Source of the DNA: an uncultured Bacteroides sp.
Lineage (GTDB): Bacteria > Bacteroidota > Bacteroidia > Bacteroidales > Bacteroidaceae
Assembly (NCBI GenBank): GCA_900766005.1
Contig: CAAFTU010000087.1
Coordinates: forward strand, 1-46,450
Length of the DNA stretch: 46,450 nucleotides
Reading direction: 5' to 3'
Shown: one piece after another, positions 23,820 to 32,360 of the stretch
Position numbering within the stretch: the first letter of the stretch is position 1
How the letters are laid out: the number at the start of each line of letters is the position of its first letter
The notes under the pieces: generated by a model
Database searches by the model: none
Told to the model about the DNA's origin: nothing
The model's input: the letters and a program-made list of their open reading frames with translations, nothing else
Translations under genes and position numbers: made by a program

Positions 23820-24812
23820 ATGAAAATGAAAACGAGACCTATGATATTGCTTACAAGTGCCTTTATGTTATTCTCCGTTATGGCCTGTGGAGGAAGCACA
23901 AAGGTCAGTCCAACCAACGAACAGGAAAAAAAGACAGTAGTGAATGTACCTCAGTTTCATGCAGACAGTGCTTTTCTATATGTAAAAGAGCAAGTAGACT
24001 TCGGACCACGGGTCCCCAATACACAGGGGCATGTTGCCTGTGGCAATTACCTGGCTCAACGATTAAAAGAGTTTGGAGCACAGGTGACCGACCAATATGC
24101 CGACTTGATAGCCTACGACGGCACGCTACTGAAGGCCCGGAACATCATCGGTTCATACAAGCCTGAAAGCAAAAAAAGAATTGCTTTGTTTGCTCATTGG
24201 GATACCCGTCCCTGGGCCGACAACGACCCGAATAAAAAGAATCACCAAACTCCTATTTTAGGAGCCAATGACGGTGCCAGCGGAGTAGGTGTCTTATTGG
24301 AAATTGCCCGCCAAATTCAAACAGAGCAACCGGCGCTGGGCATTGACCTTATTTTACTGGATGCAGAAGACTACGGAGCACACGGACAGAACGACGAAAA
24401 CTCCTGGTGCCTAGGAGCCCAGTACTGGGGACGAAACCCGCATGCAGATAACTACAATGCCCGCTTTGGTATTCTTCTCGACATGGTAGGCGGTGAGAAC
24501 ACCGTGTTCATGAAAGAATACTACTCGGAAAATTTTGCACCCGACATCAACAAAAAAATATGGAAAGCTGCCAAAAAAGCCGGATACGGACATCTGTTTA
24601 TCAATGAAGAGGGAGGAGGCGTAACAGACGACCATTTATTTATCAACCGTTTGGCACGTATCAAAACCATTGATATCATAGGTTCTGACCCCAAAGAAGG
24701 AGGATTTGCTCCAACTTGGCACACCCTCAATGACACAATGGACCACATTGATAAGAATACACTAAAAGCTGTAGGACAAACTGTATTGGAAGTAATTTAT
24801 AACGAAAAATAA
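23820..24812 (+). CDS. M28-family lipoprotein, glutaminyl-peptide cyclotransferase-like
   Basis: About 330 residues with a lipoprotein signal (MILLTSAFMLFSVMAC, cysteine near residue 23). The zinc-peptidase fold carries LFAHWDTRPWADND, GANDGASGVGVLLEIA (metal Asp), LLDAEDYG (Glu pair) and FAPTWHTLNDTMDHID (metal His). This arrangement is closest to glutaminyl cyclases, which form N-terminal pyroglutamate, rather than to aminopeptidases. Bacteroidetes lipoproteins and exported proteins often start with Gln after signal cleavage, so envelope protein maturation is a reasonable inference. ATG 23820 is used; 23826 is equally possible. Confidence 0.88.
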   Translation: MKMKTRPMILLTSAFMLFSVMACGGSTKVSPTNEQEKKTVVNVPQFHADSAFLYVKEQVDFGPRVPNTQGHVACGNYLAQRLKEFGAQVTDQYADLIAYDGTLLKARNIIGSYKPESKKRIALFAHWDTRPWADNDPNKKNHQTPILGANDGASGVGVLLEIARQIQTEQPALGIDLILLDAEDYGAHGQNDENSWCLGAQYWGRNPHADNYNARFGILLDMVGGENTVFMKEYYSENFAPDINKKIWKAAKKAGYGHLFINEEGGGVTDDHLFINRLARIKTIDIIGSDPKEGGFAPTWHTLNDTMDHIDKNTLKAVGQTVLEVIYNEK

Positions 24813-24825
24813 AATAACGATTTTT

Positions 24826-25254
24826 ATGATGTCAATTAATGAATTGCAAGACGAAGTTATTGCAGAATTCAGTGACTTCGACGATTGGATGGACCGCTAC
24901 CAATTGCTGATAGACTTAGGAAATGAACAGGAACCGCTAGATGAGCAATATAAAACAGACCAGAACCTCATTGAAGGATGCCAAAGCAGGGTTTGGCTAC
25001 AGGCTGATGAAGAAGATGGTAAAATTGTTTTCAAAGCAGAAAGTGACGCGCTGATTGTAAAAGGTATTATTGCCCTACTTATCAAAGTGATTTCCGGACA
25101 CACTCCCGATGAAATCTTGAATAGCGACCTCTATTTTATCGACCGGATCGGACTGAAAGAACATTTGTCTCCCACACGGAGCAACGGATTATTGTCAATG
25201 GTCAAACAAATACGTATGTATGCCTTGGCATTTAAAGCAAAAGAAGGGAAGTAA
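24826..25254 (+). CDS. SufE-family cysteine-desulfurase activator
   Basis: A 142-residue SufE-like protein. The sulfur-accepting cysteine is C52 in LIEGCQSRVWLQ. SufE takes sulfane sulfur from the desulfurase SufS for Fe-S cluster assembly. No other suf gene lies nearby. It starts 13 bases after the M28 gene, and its TAA stop codon lies in the loop of the terminator hairpin. Confidence 0.95.
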   Translation: MMSINELQDEVIAEFSDFDDWMDRYQLLIDLGNEQEPLDEQYKTDQNLIEGCQSRVWLQADEEDGKIVFKAESDALIVKGIIALLIKVISGHTPDEILNSDLYFIDRIGLKEHLSPTRSNGLLSMVKQIRMYALAFKAKEGK

Positions 25255-25274
25255 CAACTTCCCTTCTTTTTTAT
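25241..25274 (+). terminator. Terminator overlapping the end of the SufE gene
   Basis: AAGAAGGGAAGT (25241-25252) pairs perfectly with ACTTCCCTTCTT (25257-25268) around a four-base loop, followed by T residues. The flanking A run means it can also stop transcription from the CPBP side. Confidence 0.9.
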
Positions 25275-25319
25275 TTGCACACAATCACTGTAACCGTTTA
25301 TCCAAAAATGGTCTTCATC

Positions 25320-26108
25320 TTACTTTTGCCTTCCGATGAAAGAGTAAGAATTCATTTTCCATACACTCAACAGAAAAAACAGTCCTGTTATGCCAAGCAA
25401 CAGTCCATCGGAAACTCCCGAACGGGTTAGATCACTCACCTGTTCCATCTCCGGAAAACAAATGCTCAGACATACAGCCAATGAATTATTCAATATATGC
25501 ATCCACATACTAGGAATTAAACTGCGCGTCTTATAACAAGCCCAAGCCAGCAACACCCCCATCAGAAAAGCAGGAATCATCTGTGCCGGATTGAGATGGA
25601 AGACAGCAAAAAGAAAAGAAGAGAGAAGAATAGCCTTCATAGGCGAATAATCTTTCAGCAAGGCTTGAAAGATGGCCCCCCTAAACAACAGTTCTTCCAC
25701 TATCGGACCTAACAGTGTTATAGCTACTATTCCTCCCCAGCCCGACTGAAGTATATCAAACGACTGCTCCATGAGATTGGGAATCCAATCCAGCTGTTCC
25801 ATCAAAGCTGATACCCAGAAACCTGTCGTAAAGGTGGCGATACCACTATAAAACAAGAAAGTCACCGACGTAGGCTGCCAAGTATCCCGCTGCTTACTGA
25901 CGTAACCCCTCATCCATAGATAGGCAGCCATCAGCAACAGACCCGCGAGCTGAGCTGGGATCAGAATCTGACGCATAAGAACAGCCTCATCCACCCCTCC
26001 GGTTGTAACCCACAAATAACAGGCAAAAGGAATTACCATTAAGACGGGTGCTACCACCTGCACTAAAAGCAGATCAAGCAACACTAATTTAAGCGCAGTC
26101 TTCATCAT
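25320..26108 (-). CDS. CPBP-family intramembrane metalloprotease
   Basis: A 262-residue polytopic membrane protein of the CAAX-protease/Abi type. The active-site motifs are present: E138-E139-x3-R143 in VEELLFRG, H171 in FAVFHLN, and H204-x2-N207 in WMHILNNS. Family members cleave prenylated proteins, process peptides or give bacteriocin immunity; the substrate here is unknown. It is the last gene of the leftward ATPase-HAD-ribF operon, three bases after ribF. Confidence 0.92.
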   Translation of the reverse strand: MMKTALKLVLLDLLLVQVVAPVLMVIPFACYLWVTTGGVDEAVLMRQILIPAQLAGLLLMAAYLWMRGYVSKQRDTWQPTSVTFLFYSGIATFTTGFWVSALMEQLDWIPNLMEQSFDILQSGWGGIVAITLLGPIVEELLFRGAIFQALLKDYSPMKAILLSSFLFAVFHLNPAQMIPAFLMGVLLAWACYKTRSLIPSMWMHILNNSLAVCLSICFPEMEQVSDLTRSGVSDGLLLGITGLFFLLSVWKMNSYSFIGRQK

Positions 26109-26111
26109 TCA

Positions 26112-27095
26112 TCATTCGTTTAATACAGAAGCATCAGAGCGACCCTCACAAACACATAAAATCTTTTCCACCTCCACCGCATCTGTGTGAAGTTGTGCAA
26201 TCAACTGTTCGATACCAGGGAACTTCAATTCAGAGCGAATCCTTCTGACAAAAGTAACCCGAATGGGTTTGTCATACAAGTTGTCCTGAAAACGAAGGAT
26301 ATGTACCTCGATGGTCCGCTGACAGCCATTACCAATAGTAGGACGAACACCGATATTCAACATGCCCATATGCTCCTTGCCGTCAATGGATACCCATACA
26401 GCATAAACCCCATTGGCCGGTACCAATTTATCAGCATCATCCACTCGCACATTGGCAGTAGGGAAACCTATTTTCCTCCCCACCTGATAACCACCTACCA
26501 CTACACCATCCAGAAAATAATCATATCCCAATGCACCGGATGCCAAGTCCACCCCACCATTCAAAAGCAACTGCCGGACAACAGATGAACTGACTGTCAT
26601 CTTCTTGCCATCTTCCATCACAATTGAATCAGTGTATGCCTTTGCCTGCACCACCTCCATGCCTATCTCTTTGCCGTAGCGCACATAATCATCAAACCCC
26701 TCTGTGCGGTGATGACCGAAGCGATGATCATACCCTATCACAAGACAATCCACATGAAAGCGCTCCTTCAGCACATGCAACATAAAATCACGCGCAGTGA
26801 GACGAGCCATCTCCGGAGTAAAATCAAGCATCAAACAATCATCTACTCCCGTATCAGCCAACAAAGCAGTTTTCTCTTCCAGCGTTGTCAGGAGCTGAGG
26901 GCGATAAGAACGATTCATCACCTTCCGGGGATGAACAGAAAAAGTGACCAATGCAGCGTGCAATCCCCTGGCGACAGCTATCTCTTTCACTTGCTGAATC
27001 AGATAGCGATGCCCTGCATGAACCCCATCAAAGAAACCAATGGTAGCTACACAAGGTGACAAAACCAAAGAAGATGTATCACGTATAATCTGCAT
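26112..27095 (-). CDS. ribF: Bifunctional riboflavin kinase / FAD synthetase
   Basis: About 327 residues. The N-terminal FMN adenylyltransferase domain has TIGFFDGVHAGHRYLIQQV and VIGYDHRFGHHR (nucleotide-binding). The C-terminal riboflavin kinase domain begins near residue 185 with GRKIGFPTANVRVDDADKLVPANGVYAV. It converts riboflavin to FMN and FAD. The ATG at 27095 is used; the longer frame starts at a TTG. It begins eight bases after the HAD gene. Confidence 0.96.
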   Translation of the reverse strand: MQIIRDTSSLVLSPCVATIGFFDGVHAGHRYLIQQVKEIAVARGLHAALVTFSVHPRKVMNRSYRPQLLTTLEEKTALLADTGVDDCLMLDFTPEMARLTARDFMLHVLKERFHVDCLVIGYDHRFGHHRTEGFDDYVRYGKEIGMEVVQAKAYTDSIVMEDGKKMTVSSSVVRQLLLNGGVDLASGALGYDYFLDGVVVGGYQVGRKIGFPTANVRVDDADKLVPANGVYAVWVSIDGKEHMGMLNIGVRPTIGNGCQRTIEVHILRFQDNLYDKPIRVTFVRRIRSELKFPGIEQLIAQLHTDAVEVEKILCVCEGRSDASVLNE

Positions 27096-27103
27096 TATCA
27101 ATT

Positions 27104-27727
27104 TTATTTAGTTTTAAAAAGATGACTCCAGTCCTCACCGGCTTGGGCAGTATAGGTAACAATACCCAATTCTTCTGCCGCCTTGCAGTTCATTGAAGAA
27201 TCATCAATAAAAAGCGTCTCATGAGGCTCAATACCTGCATCTTCAATCACAGATTGAAAAATATCCAAATTAGGTTTAATCTGATGCAACTCAAAAGACA
27301 AGTATGCTTTCTCAAAATAATCTTCAACCCTGAACGTACGATAAGGGAACAAGTTCTTACAAGCATAATTCCAATGAATCTCATTCGTGTTGCTCAGCAG
27401 ATAAACCACATATTTCGAACGTAACTCAAGCAATAAATCCAGTTTATAAGAAGGAATTTCAACCAGCAAACTATTCCATGCCGCATCAATCTGCCCATCA
27501 CTAACCGGCTTGCCTATCATTTTTCTCATCTCCTCCCTGAATTCAGCAGAACTGACCAGTCCTTTTTCATGCTGCAAAAGAATACCATCCAGTTGCTGGA
27601 TATCCAATCGTTTTTCTACTTCTGTAAGTCCCAATTGCTTGAAATTATCCATGCAACGCTGGCGGTCGAGATTCACAAGCACACCGCCCAAATCAATAAG
27701 AAGGTTTTTAATTCCTTTACTTTTCAT
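27104..27727 (-). CDS. HAD-superfamily phosphatase, YihX-like (HAD-IA)
   Basis: A 207-residue hydrolase. The catalytic aspartate is D12 in IDLGGVLVNL, the DLGGV/DLGNV form seen in the YihX group, where the second aspartate of the usual DxD is replaced. Motif II is YLLSNTNEIHW, and the acidic motif IV is TLFIDDSSMNCKAAEELG. YihX dephosphorylates glucose-1-phosphate, but substrates vary and none is assigned here. It overlaps the end of the ATPase gene by 11 bases. Confidence 0.9.
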   Translation of the reverse strand: MKSKGIKNLLIDLGGVLVNLDRQRCMDNFKQLGLTEVEKRLDIQQLDGILLQHEKGLVSSAEFREEMRKMIGKPVSDGQIDAAWNSLLVEIPSYKLDLLLELRSKYVVYLLSNTNEIHWNYACKNLFPYRTFRVEDYFEKAYLSFELHQIKPNLDIFQSVIEDAGIEPHETLFIDDSSMNCKAAEELGIVTYTAQAGEDWSHLFKTK

Positions 27728-30422
27728 TTCTACTTTTTTTGCTAATAATACGCTGTACCATACGAATCAGTTCTCCAACCCACAACACTATGGACGAAAC
27801 GCCTATAATCAAAAGCCATGTTTGCCAGTTGAGCGGTTCAGTGCGGAACACAGCCCCACCAAACTGCACAATGAGAAATTGACCGGCTAAAATGGCAAAT
27901 ACAATCAACTCCATACCATACGATTTGGAAAGTCCCTTGAATGCAGAATCCGTGGTTCCAAACACACGTGCATTAAACAAATTCCAAAACTGCAGCATCA
28001 CAAAGAAAGTGAAGAAGATAGTCAGATGACGCACACTCATTCCCTCAGCACTCTGCTCAAACACATGAATCATGCCCAGCAAGATAGCCAGGAAAACAGA
28101 ACCTACACCCAAAATGTTTGCCCGCATGGCTTTGCTGATAATAAAATCATCACTGCGACGCGGCTTATCGCGCATCACAGACTCACTCGGCGGAATAGAG
28201 GCCAGAGCCAACGCCGCAAAAGTATCCATAATCAAATTCACCCACAGCATCTGCGTCACCGTCAACGGAAGTTCCGTACCGATCACAGCACCTAACAAGA
28301 CAATGAGCAACGCAACAAAGTTAATTGTCAATTGAAACACAATAAAGCGCTGAATGTTCTTATAGAGCGAACGCCCCCACATCACCGCCGTGCCGATGCT
28401 GTTGAATGAATCATCCAACAACGTAATGTCACTTGCTTCCTTGGCTACCGAAGTACCCGTACCCATAGACAATCCCACCTGCGCATGATTCAAAGCCGGT
28501 GCATCATTCGTACCATCTCCTGTGACAGCCACTACCGCTCCTTTCTGCTGAAGCAACTGCACAAGCCGTTGCTTATCTGTCGGACGGGCACGAGACATAA
28601 TCTTCAAGTCAAGAACCCGATCCAGCGCTTCCTCGTCACTCAATGCCGCAAATTCAGTTCCGGTAATCCGGTTCCGTTCCGTATCCGTTGCAGGATCCCA
28701 AAGTCCTATCTGACGGGCAATCTCAGTCGCGGTGCCCGGAGTATCTCCAGTCACTATCTTAATGCGGATTCCGGCAGACTGACACTTATTCACAGCAGCA
28801 GGAACATCCGGACGGATAGGGTCGGAAATGGCAACCACTCCCAAGAAATTCAAATCATTGACCGAAACCAGTGCTACGCAATCATTCACTTCGCTATCAT
28901 CCACAATTTTGAATGCAAAGCCCAAAGTACGCATAGCCATATTCTGATAATTCAAAAGCTGACTTTCCACTGTAGAACGGTATTCAACCGCATCTACACG
29001 CTTTCCGTCTAGAATCACTTCCTTACATTTACCGAGCACAATCTCTGGAGCTCCCTTGACATAAAGCACCTTTTTCCCAACAACCGGCGACTGCACCAAT
29101 GTAGCCATAAACTTCCGTTCGGTAGAAAATGTCAGTTGATCAAGCACCATCGCCTGTTCACGAAGTTCCAAATAATTCCGACCTTGCCCGTTCAACCACA
29201 GCAGCAAAGCCACCTCAGTGGGATTTCCAACCCCTTTCGGCTTTTCACCTTCACCCACTTCTTCCAAAAAAGCAGTCGAGTTTGCACTGATCCCTTCAGC
29301 AATCAATGCACTCATATCATCGGCAGACAGCAAACTTCCTTTTTTAAGACTATAGAAGTTGGGCTCGTGCACTTGCATCAAATTCTGTGTCAGTGTGCCC
29401 GTCTTATCGGTGCAAATTACCGTAATAGCCCCCATCGTCTCACAGGCATGCATCTTACGGACCAGGTTGTTTGTCGACAACATACGGCGCATGTTTAAAG
29501 CCAAACTAAGTGTCACACTCATGGGCAATCCTTCAGGCACCGCAACAACAATCAACGTCACCGCCATCATAAAGTATTTCAATGTGCGTTCAAACACGGG
29601 TAACCACTCGTGCCAGCCATTCAAGGCTGCAAAATCAAAATAAAGCAGCACATCCTTTACAAAGAAAATCACAAAAGCCAAGCCGGCAACTGTGAAGCCT
29701 ATTTTTCCGATGAGATTGGCCAGCTTCGTCAACTGGATATTCAATGGAGTAGGTTCCAGCGTTTCCTCCGTACTCTGCCGGGCCACCTTGCCAATTTCAG
29801 TAGCATCCCCCACACGCTGTACCTTCATAGCTCCGTGGCCATCCACCACAGTAGTTCCCCTCATAACCCAATTGGAGGCATACGTAGCCTCTTCGTCGAA
29901 ATCCTCCTCAATAATTGTTTTACCAATTACCGGTTCTCCCGTCAAATTGGATTCGTTTACCTGCAAAGCAATCGCCTCTACCAACTCACCATCGGCCGGG
30001 ATTTCCTCGCCTGTCTCCAGAATGACCAAATCACCCACAACAATATCCTTCCGAGGGACCTCCTGCACCTTACCATTGCGGACAACTTTCACCAATGTTT
30101 CCTCATTGACGGCATTTAGAAGGTCAAACTTCTTATTGGCATCATATTCAAAAAAGAAGCCAATACCAGTTGCCAGTAAAATAGCAGCTATAATACCAAT
30201 GGTCTCCGCATATTCATTTTCAATAACAGAAATAATCAATGAAAAGACAGCAGCCACCAACAACACCCGTACTACAGGGTCCTCAAATTTTTCCAGATAA
30301 AGTCGCCATAGAGAAGGCCGTTTGGGAGGCGTCAGCAAATTATCGCCATGTTGCTCCCGACTCTGAAGGACTTCCTCGTCCGTAAGTCCTAAATGATAAT
30401 AGTCATTTTTGTTCGTAGTCAT
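27717..30422 (-). CDS. Calcium-transporting P-type ATPase (PMCA-type)
   Basis: A 901-residue ion pump. The phosphorylated aspartate is D339 in CDKTGTLTQN; the actuator motif is TGEP at 161-164; the hinge motif is TGDGTNDAPALNHAQVGLSMG. The membrane motifs VAVPEGLP (293-300) and NLIMDT match P2-type Ca2+ pumps of the PMCA kind, which extrude calcium. About ten membrane helices are visible. It heads the operon with a HAD phosphatase, ribF and a CPBP protease. The metal specificity is inferred from motifs, not proven. Confidence 0.93.
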   Translation of the reverse strand: MTTNKNDYYHLGLTDEEVLQSREQHGDNLLTPPKRPSLWRLYLEKFEDPVVRVLLVAAVFSLIISVIENEYAETIGIIAAILLATGIGFFFEYDANKKFDLLNAVNEETLVKVVRNGKVQEVPRKDIVVGDLVILETGEEIPADGELVEAIALQVNESNLTGEPVIGKTIIEEDFDEEATYASNWVMRGTTVVDGHGAMKVQRVGDATEIGKVARQSTEETLEPTPLNIQLTKLANLIGKIGFTVAGLAFVIFFVKDVLLYFDFAALNGWHEWLPVFERTLKYFMMAVTLIVVAVPEGLPMSVTLSLALNMRRMLSTNNLVRKMHACETMGAITVICTDKTGTLTQNLMQVHEPNFYSLKKGSLLSADDMSALIAEGISANSTAFLEEVGEGEKPKGVGNPTEVALLLWLNGQGRNYLELREQAMVLDQLTFSTERKFMATLVQSPVVGKKVLYVKGAPEIVLGKCKEVILDGKRVDAVEYRSTVESQLLNYQNMAMRTLGFAFKIVDDSEVNDCVALVSVNDLNFLGVVAISDPIRPDVPAAVNKCQSAGIRIKIVTGDTPGTATEIARQIGLWDPATDTERNRITGTEFAALSDEEALDRVLDLKIMSRARPTDKQRLVQLLQQKGAVVAVTGDGTNDAPALNHAQVGLSMGTGTSVAKEASDITLLDDSFNSIGTAVMWGRSLYKNIQRFIVFQLTINFVALLIVLLGAVIGTELPLTVTQMLWVNLIMDTFAALALASIPPSESVMRDKPRRSDDFIISKAMRANILGVGSVFLAILLGMIHVFEQSAEGMSVRHLTIFFTFFVMLQFWNLFNARVFGTTDSAFKGLSKSYGMELIVFAILAGQFLIVQFGGAVFRTEPLNWQTWLLIIGVSSIVLWVGELIRMVQRIISKKSRNEK

Positions 30423-30450
30423 GCGTATACATGCAAATTAAGTTGAGTTG

Positions 30451-30458
30451 CAAAAGTA
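30451..30458 (-). promoter_or_regulatory. -7 box of the Ca2+-ATPase operon
   Basis: TACTTTTG on the minus strand, 28 bases before the start codon, followed by GCAACTC; no obvious -33 TTTG. Confidence 0.55.
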
Positions 30459-30514
30459 CAATATAATATCGTGATAAAACGTTTAATTAAAAATTTTTAT
30501 GTTCTTTATACGTG

Positions 30515-30562
30515 AAAAAGAGAACGGCCGGATATTTTCATACACCCGACCGTTCTCTTTTT
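30515..30562 (-). terminator. Terminator of the Na/Pi cotransporter gene
   Basis: AAAAAGAGAACGG (30515-30527) pairs with CCGTTCTCTTTTT (30550-30562), with extra CCGG/CCCG pairing inside. T runs on both sides make it bidirectional; it protects the ATPase promoter from read-through. Confidence 0.9.
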
Positions 30563-30579
30563 TTATCTAAATTCCTCTA

Positions 30580-32277
30580 TCAAGAAACTTTTCTTTCTTT
30601 CACATCGCTGCTAGCCTCTACGACATTCACCACATAATCACCCAGTTTTTCACATTCACCGATGATATCCATGTAGTAAACCCCCATCTGATAACTATAT
30701 TCCTTGTTGTTCACATCCAGAATATTCTGATTCTTCAGCTGATTCCGGTAATTGTTGATTTCGTTTTCCAAATTGAACGATTTGTTCACATCCACACTAT
30801 GATGCTCCACTTTCTCCACAACTGTAATCATCTGAGCAAGGGCATCGTTGGCCAATTTCATCATGAAATGAATATGCTCATACTGCTTTTCCGTGAAGTC
30901 CTGGTTTGTCTGACGCTTCCGATTGATTGTGCGAGCCAGGTTATAGCAGCTATCACCAATGCTTTCGATTTCAGTCACTTCACGTAACATGGCACGAATC
31001 TGCAACTTACTTTCCGAACTCAAGCGACCCTCAGACACCTGATTCAGGTAATTGGCAATCTCCAATTCCATGTTATCACTGATACTCTCATACTTCTCAA
31101 TCCGACTAAACAGCTTGTTGAAATCATCATCCTTCTCTGTATGCAGCAAGTCTTGCACCATTCCATACATTCTGTGAATACGTTCAGAGAACAGATGGAT
31201 TTCCTTACGCGCCTGAACAATGGAAAGTTCCGCAGTAGAAAGCATACCTCCTGCAATATAACGCAAACGAGTTTCCTCGTCCTCTTCCTTCGGATGAATC
31301 AAAGTACATACCGTACGTTCTATGAGTTTCACTCCCCAAATCAACAGACACACGTTACAGATATTGAAAATAGAGTGGAAAGCCGACAATTTATACGAGA
31401 TAGCAACATCTGCACTACCCGTATAGAAGAAAGTATCTACCACCCAATTGACAAACTGCATAAAAGGATGGAAGACAATCAACACCCAGATTACACCAAA
31501 CACATTAAAAACAAAATGCGCCAATGCAGCTCGCTTGGCCTGGGTATTGGCGGTCAAGGCAGCTAGATTGGCGGTTATCGTTGTTCCGATATTTTCACCT
31601 AATACAAGAGCAGCCCCCAATTCAAGACTAATCCATCCATTAGCACACATAATCAAAGTGATAGCCATGGTAGCTGCAGAAGCCTGTACAATCATTGTCA
31701 AAATTGTACCGATAAACAAAAACAACAGAATGGAAAAAAAGCCCATATCTGTGTAATTCTGTACAAATGCCAGCATTTCCGGATTGGCATTCAAATCGGG
31801 TGCATTCGACTTCAAATAAGAAAGCCCCATAAAAAGGAACGAGAAACCGAAAATGAACTCACCAATCGACTTACGGTTACTCTTGCCCGAAAAAATAAGG
31901 GGGAGAGCAAAAGCCAACAACGGAAGAGCAAAAGCAGCCATATCAACCTTAAATCCAAAGATGGAAATAATCCAAGCAGTGACTGTCGTACCGATATTGG
32001 CACCCATAATAACACTGATAGATTCTGCAAGAGTCAATAATCCGGCATTAACGAAACTAACGACCATTACAGTCGTTGCTGAAGAGGACTGGATAAGCGC
32101 TGTTATCAACACACCTGTTAATACACCCGTTACCCTGTTAGTGGTCATAGCTGTCAAGATGCTTCGTAGTCTATCACCCGCAACTTTTTGCAAGCCTTCA
32201 CTCATTATCTTCATTCCATACAGGAAGAGTCCTAATGAGCCTATAAGCTTTAAAAAATCATAAAAAGAATATTCCAT
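30580..32277 (-). CDS. Na+/phosphate cotransporter with PhoU-like domain
   Basis: A 565-residue member of the NptA/YjbB family. The membrane part holds two inverted repeats, each with the family motif: QSSSATTVMVVSF near residue 63 and QASAATMAITL near 198. From about 340 the protein is cytoplasmic and helical, with PhoU-like repeats (IHLFSERIHRMYGMVQDLL and the C-terminal IGECEKLGDYVVNVVEAS). It moves phosphate coupled to sodium; the direction (uptake or efflux) is unclear. It is divergent from the nucleoside kinase gene. Confidence 0.92.
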   Translation of the reverse strand: MEYSFYDFLKLIGSLGLFLYGMKIMSEGLQKVAGDRLRSILTAMTTNRVTGVLTGVLITALIQSSSATTVMVVSFVNAGLLTLAESISVIMGANIGTTVTAWIISIFGFKVDMAAFALPLLAFALPLIFSGKSNRKSIGEFIFGFSFLFMGLSYLKSNAPDLNANPEMLAFVQNYTDMGFFSILLFLFIGTILTMIVQASAATMAITLIMCANGWISLELGAALVLGENIGTTITANLAALTANTQAKRAALAHFVFNVFGVIWVLIVFHPFMQFVNWVVDTFFYTGSADVAISYKLSAFHSIFNICNVCLLIWGVKLIERTVCTLIHPKEEDEETRLRYIAGGMLSTAELSIVQARKEIHLFSERIHRMYGMVQDLLHTEKDDDFNKLFSRIEKYESISDNMELEIANYLNQVSEGRLSSESKLQIRAMLREVTEIESIGDSCYNLARTINRKRQTNQDFTEKQYEHIHFMMKLANDALAQMITVVEKVEHHSVDVNKSFNLENEINNYRNQLKNQNILDVNNKEYSYQMGVYYMDIIGECEKLGDYVVNVVEASSDVKERKVS

Positions 32278-32332
32278 CTATAATATTGTTAATGGTTATT
32301 TGTTCTCAGTCTGATTATAAGTATATTAGTAG

Positions 32333-32339
32333 CAAATTA
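32333..32339 (-). promoter_or_regulatory. Possible -7 box of the Na/Pi cotransporter gene
   Basis: TAATTTG on the minus strand, one base short of the consensus, about 55 bases before the start codon. Confidence 0.35.
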
Positions 32340-32360
32340 TTCACCCTTATAACTAATAAG

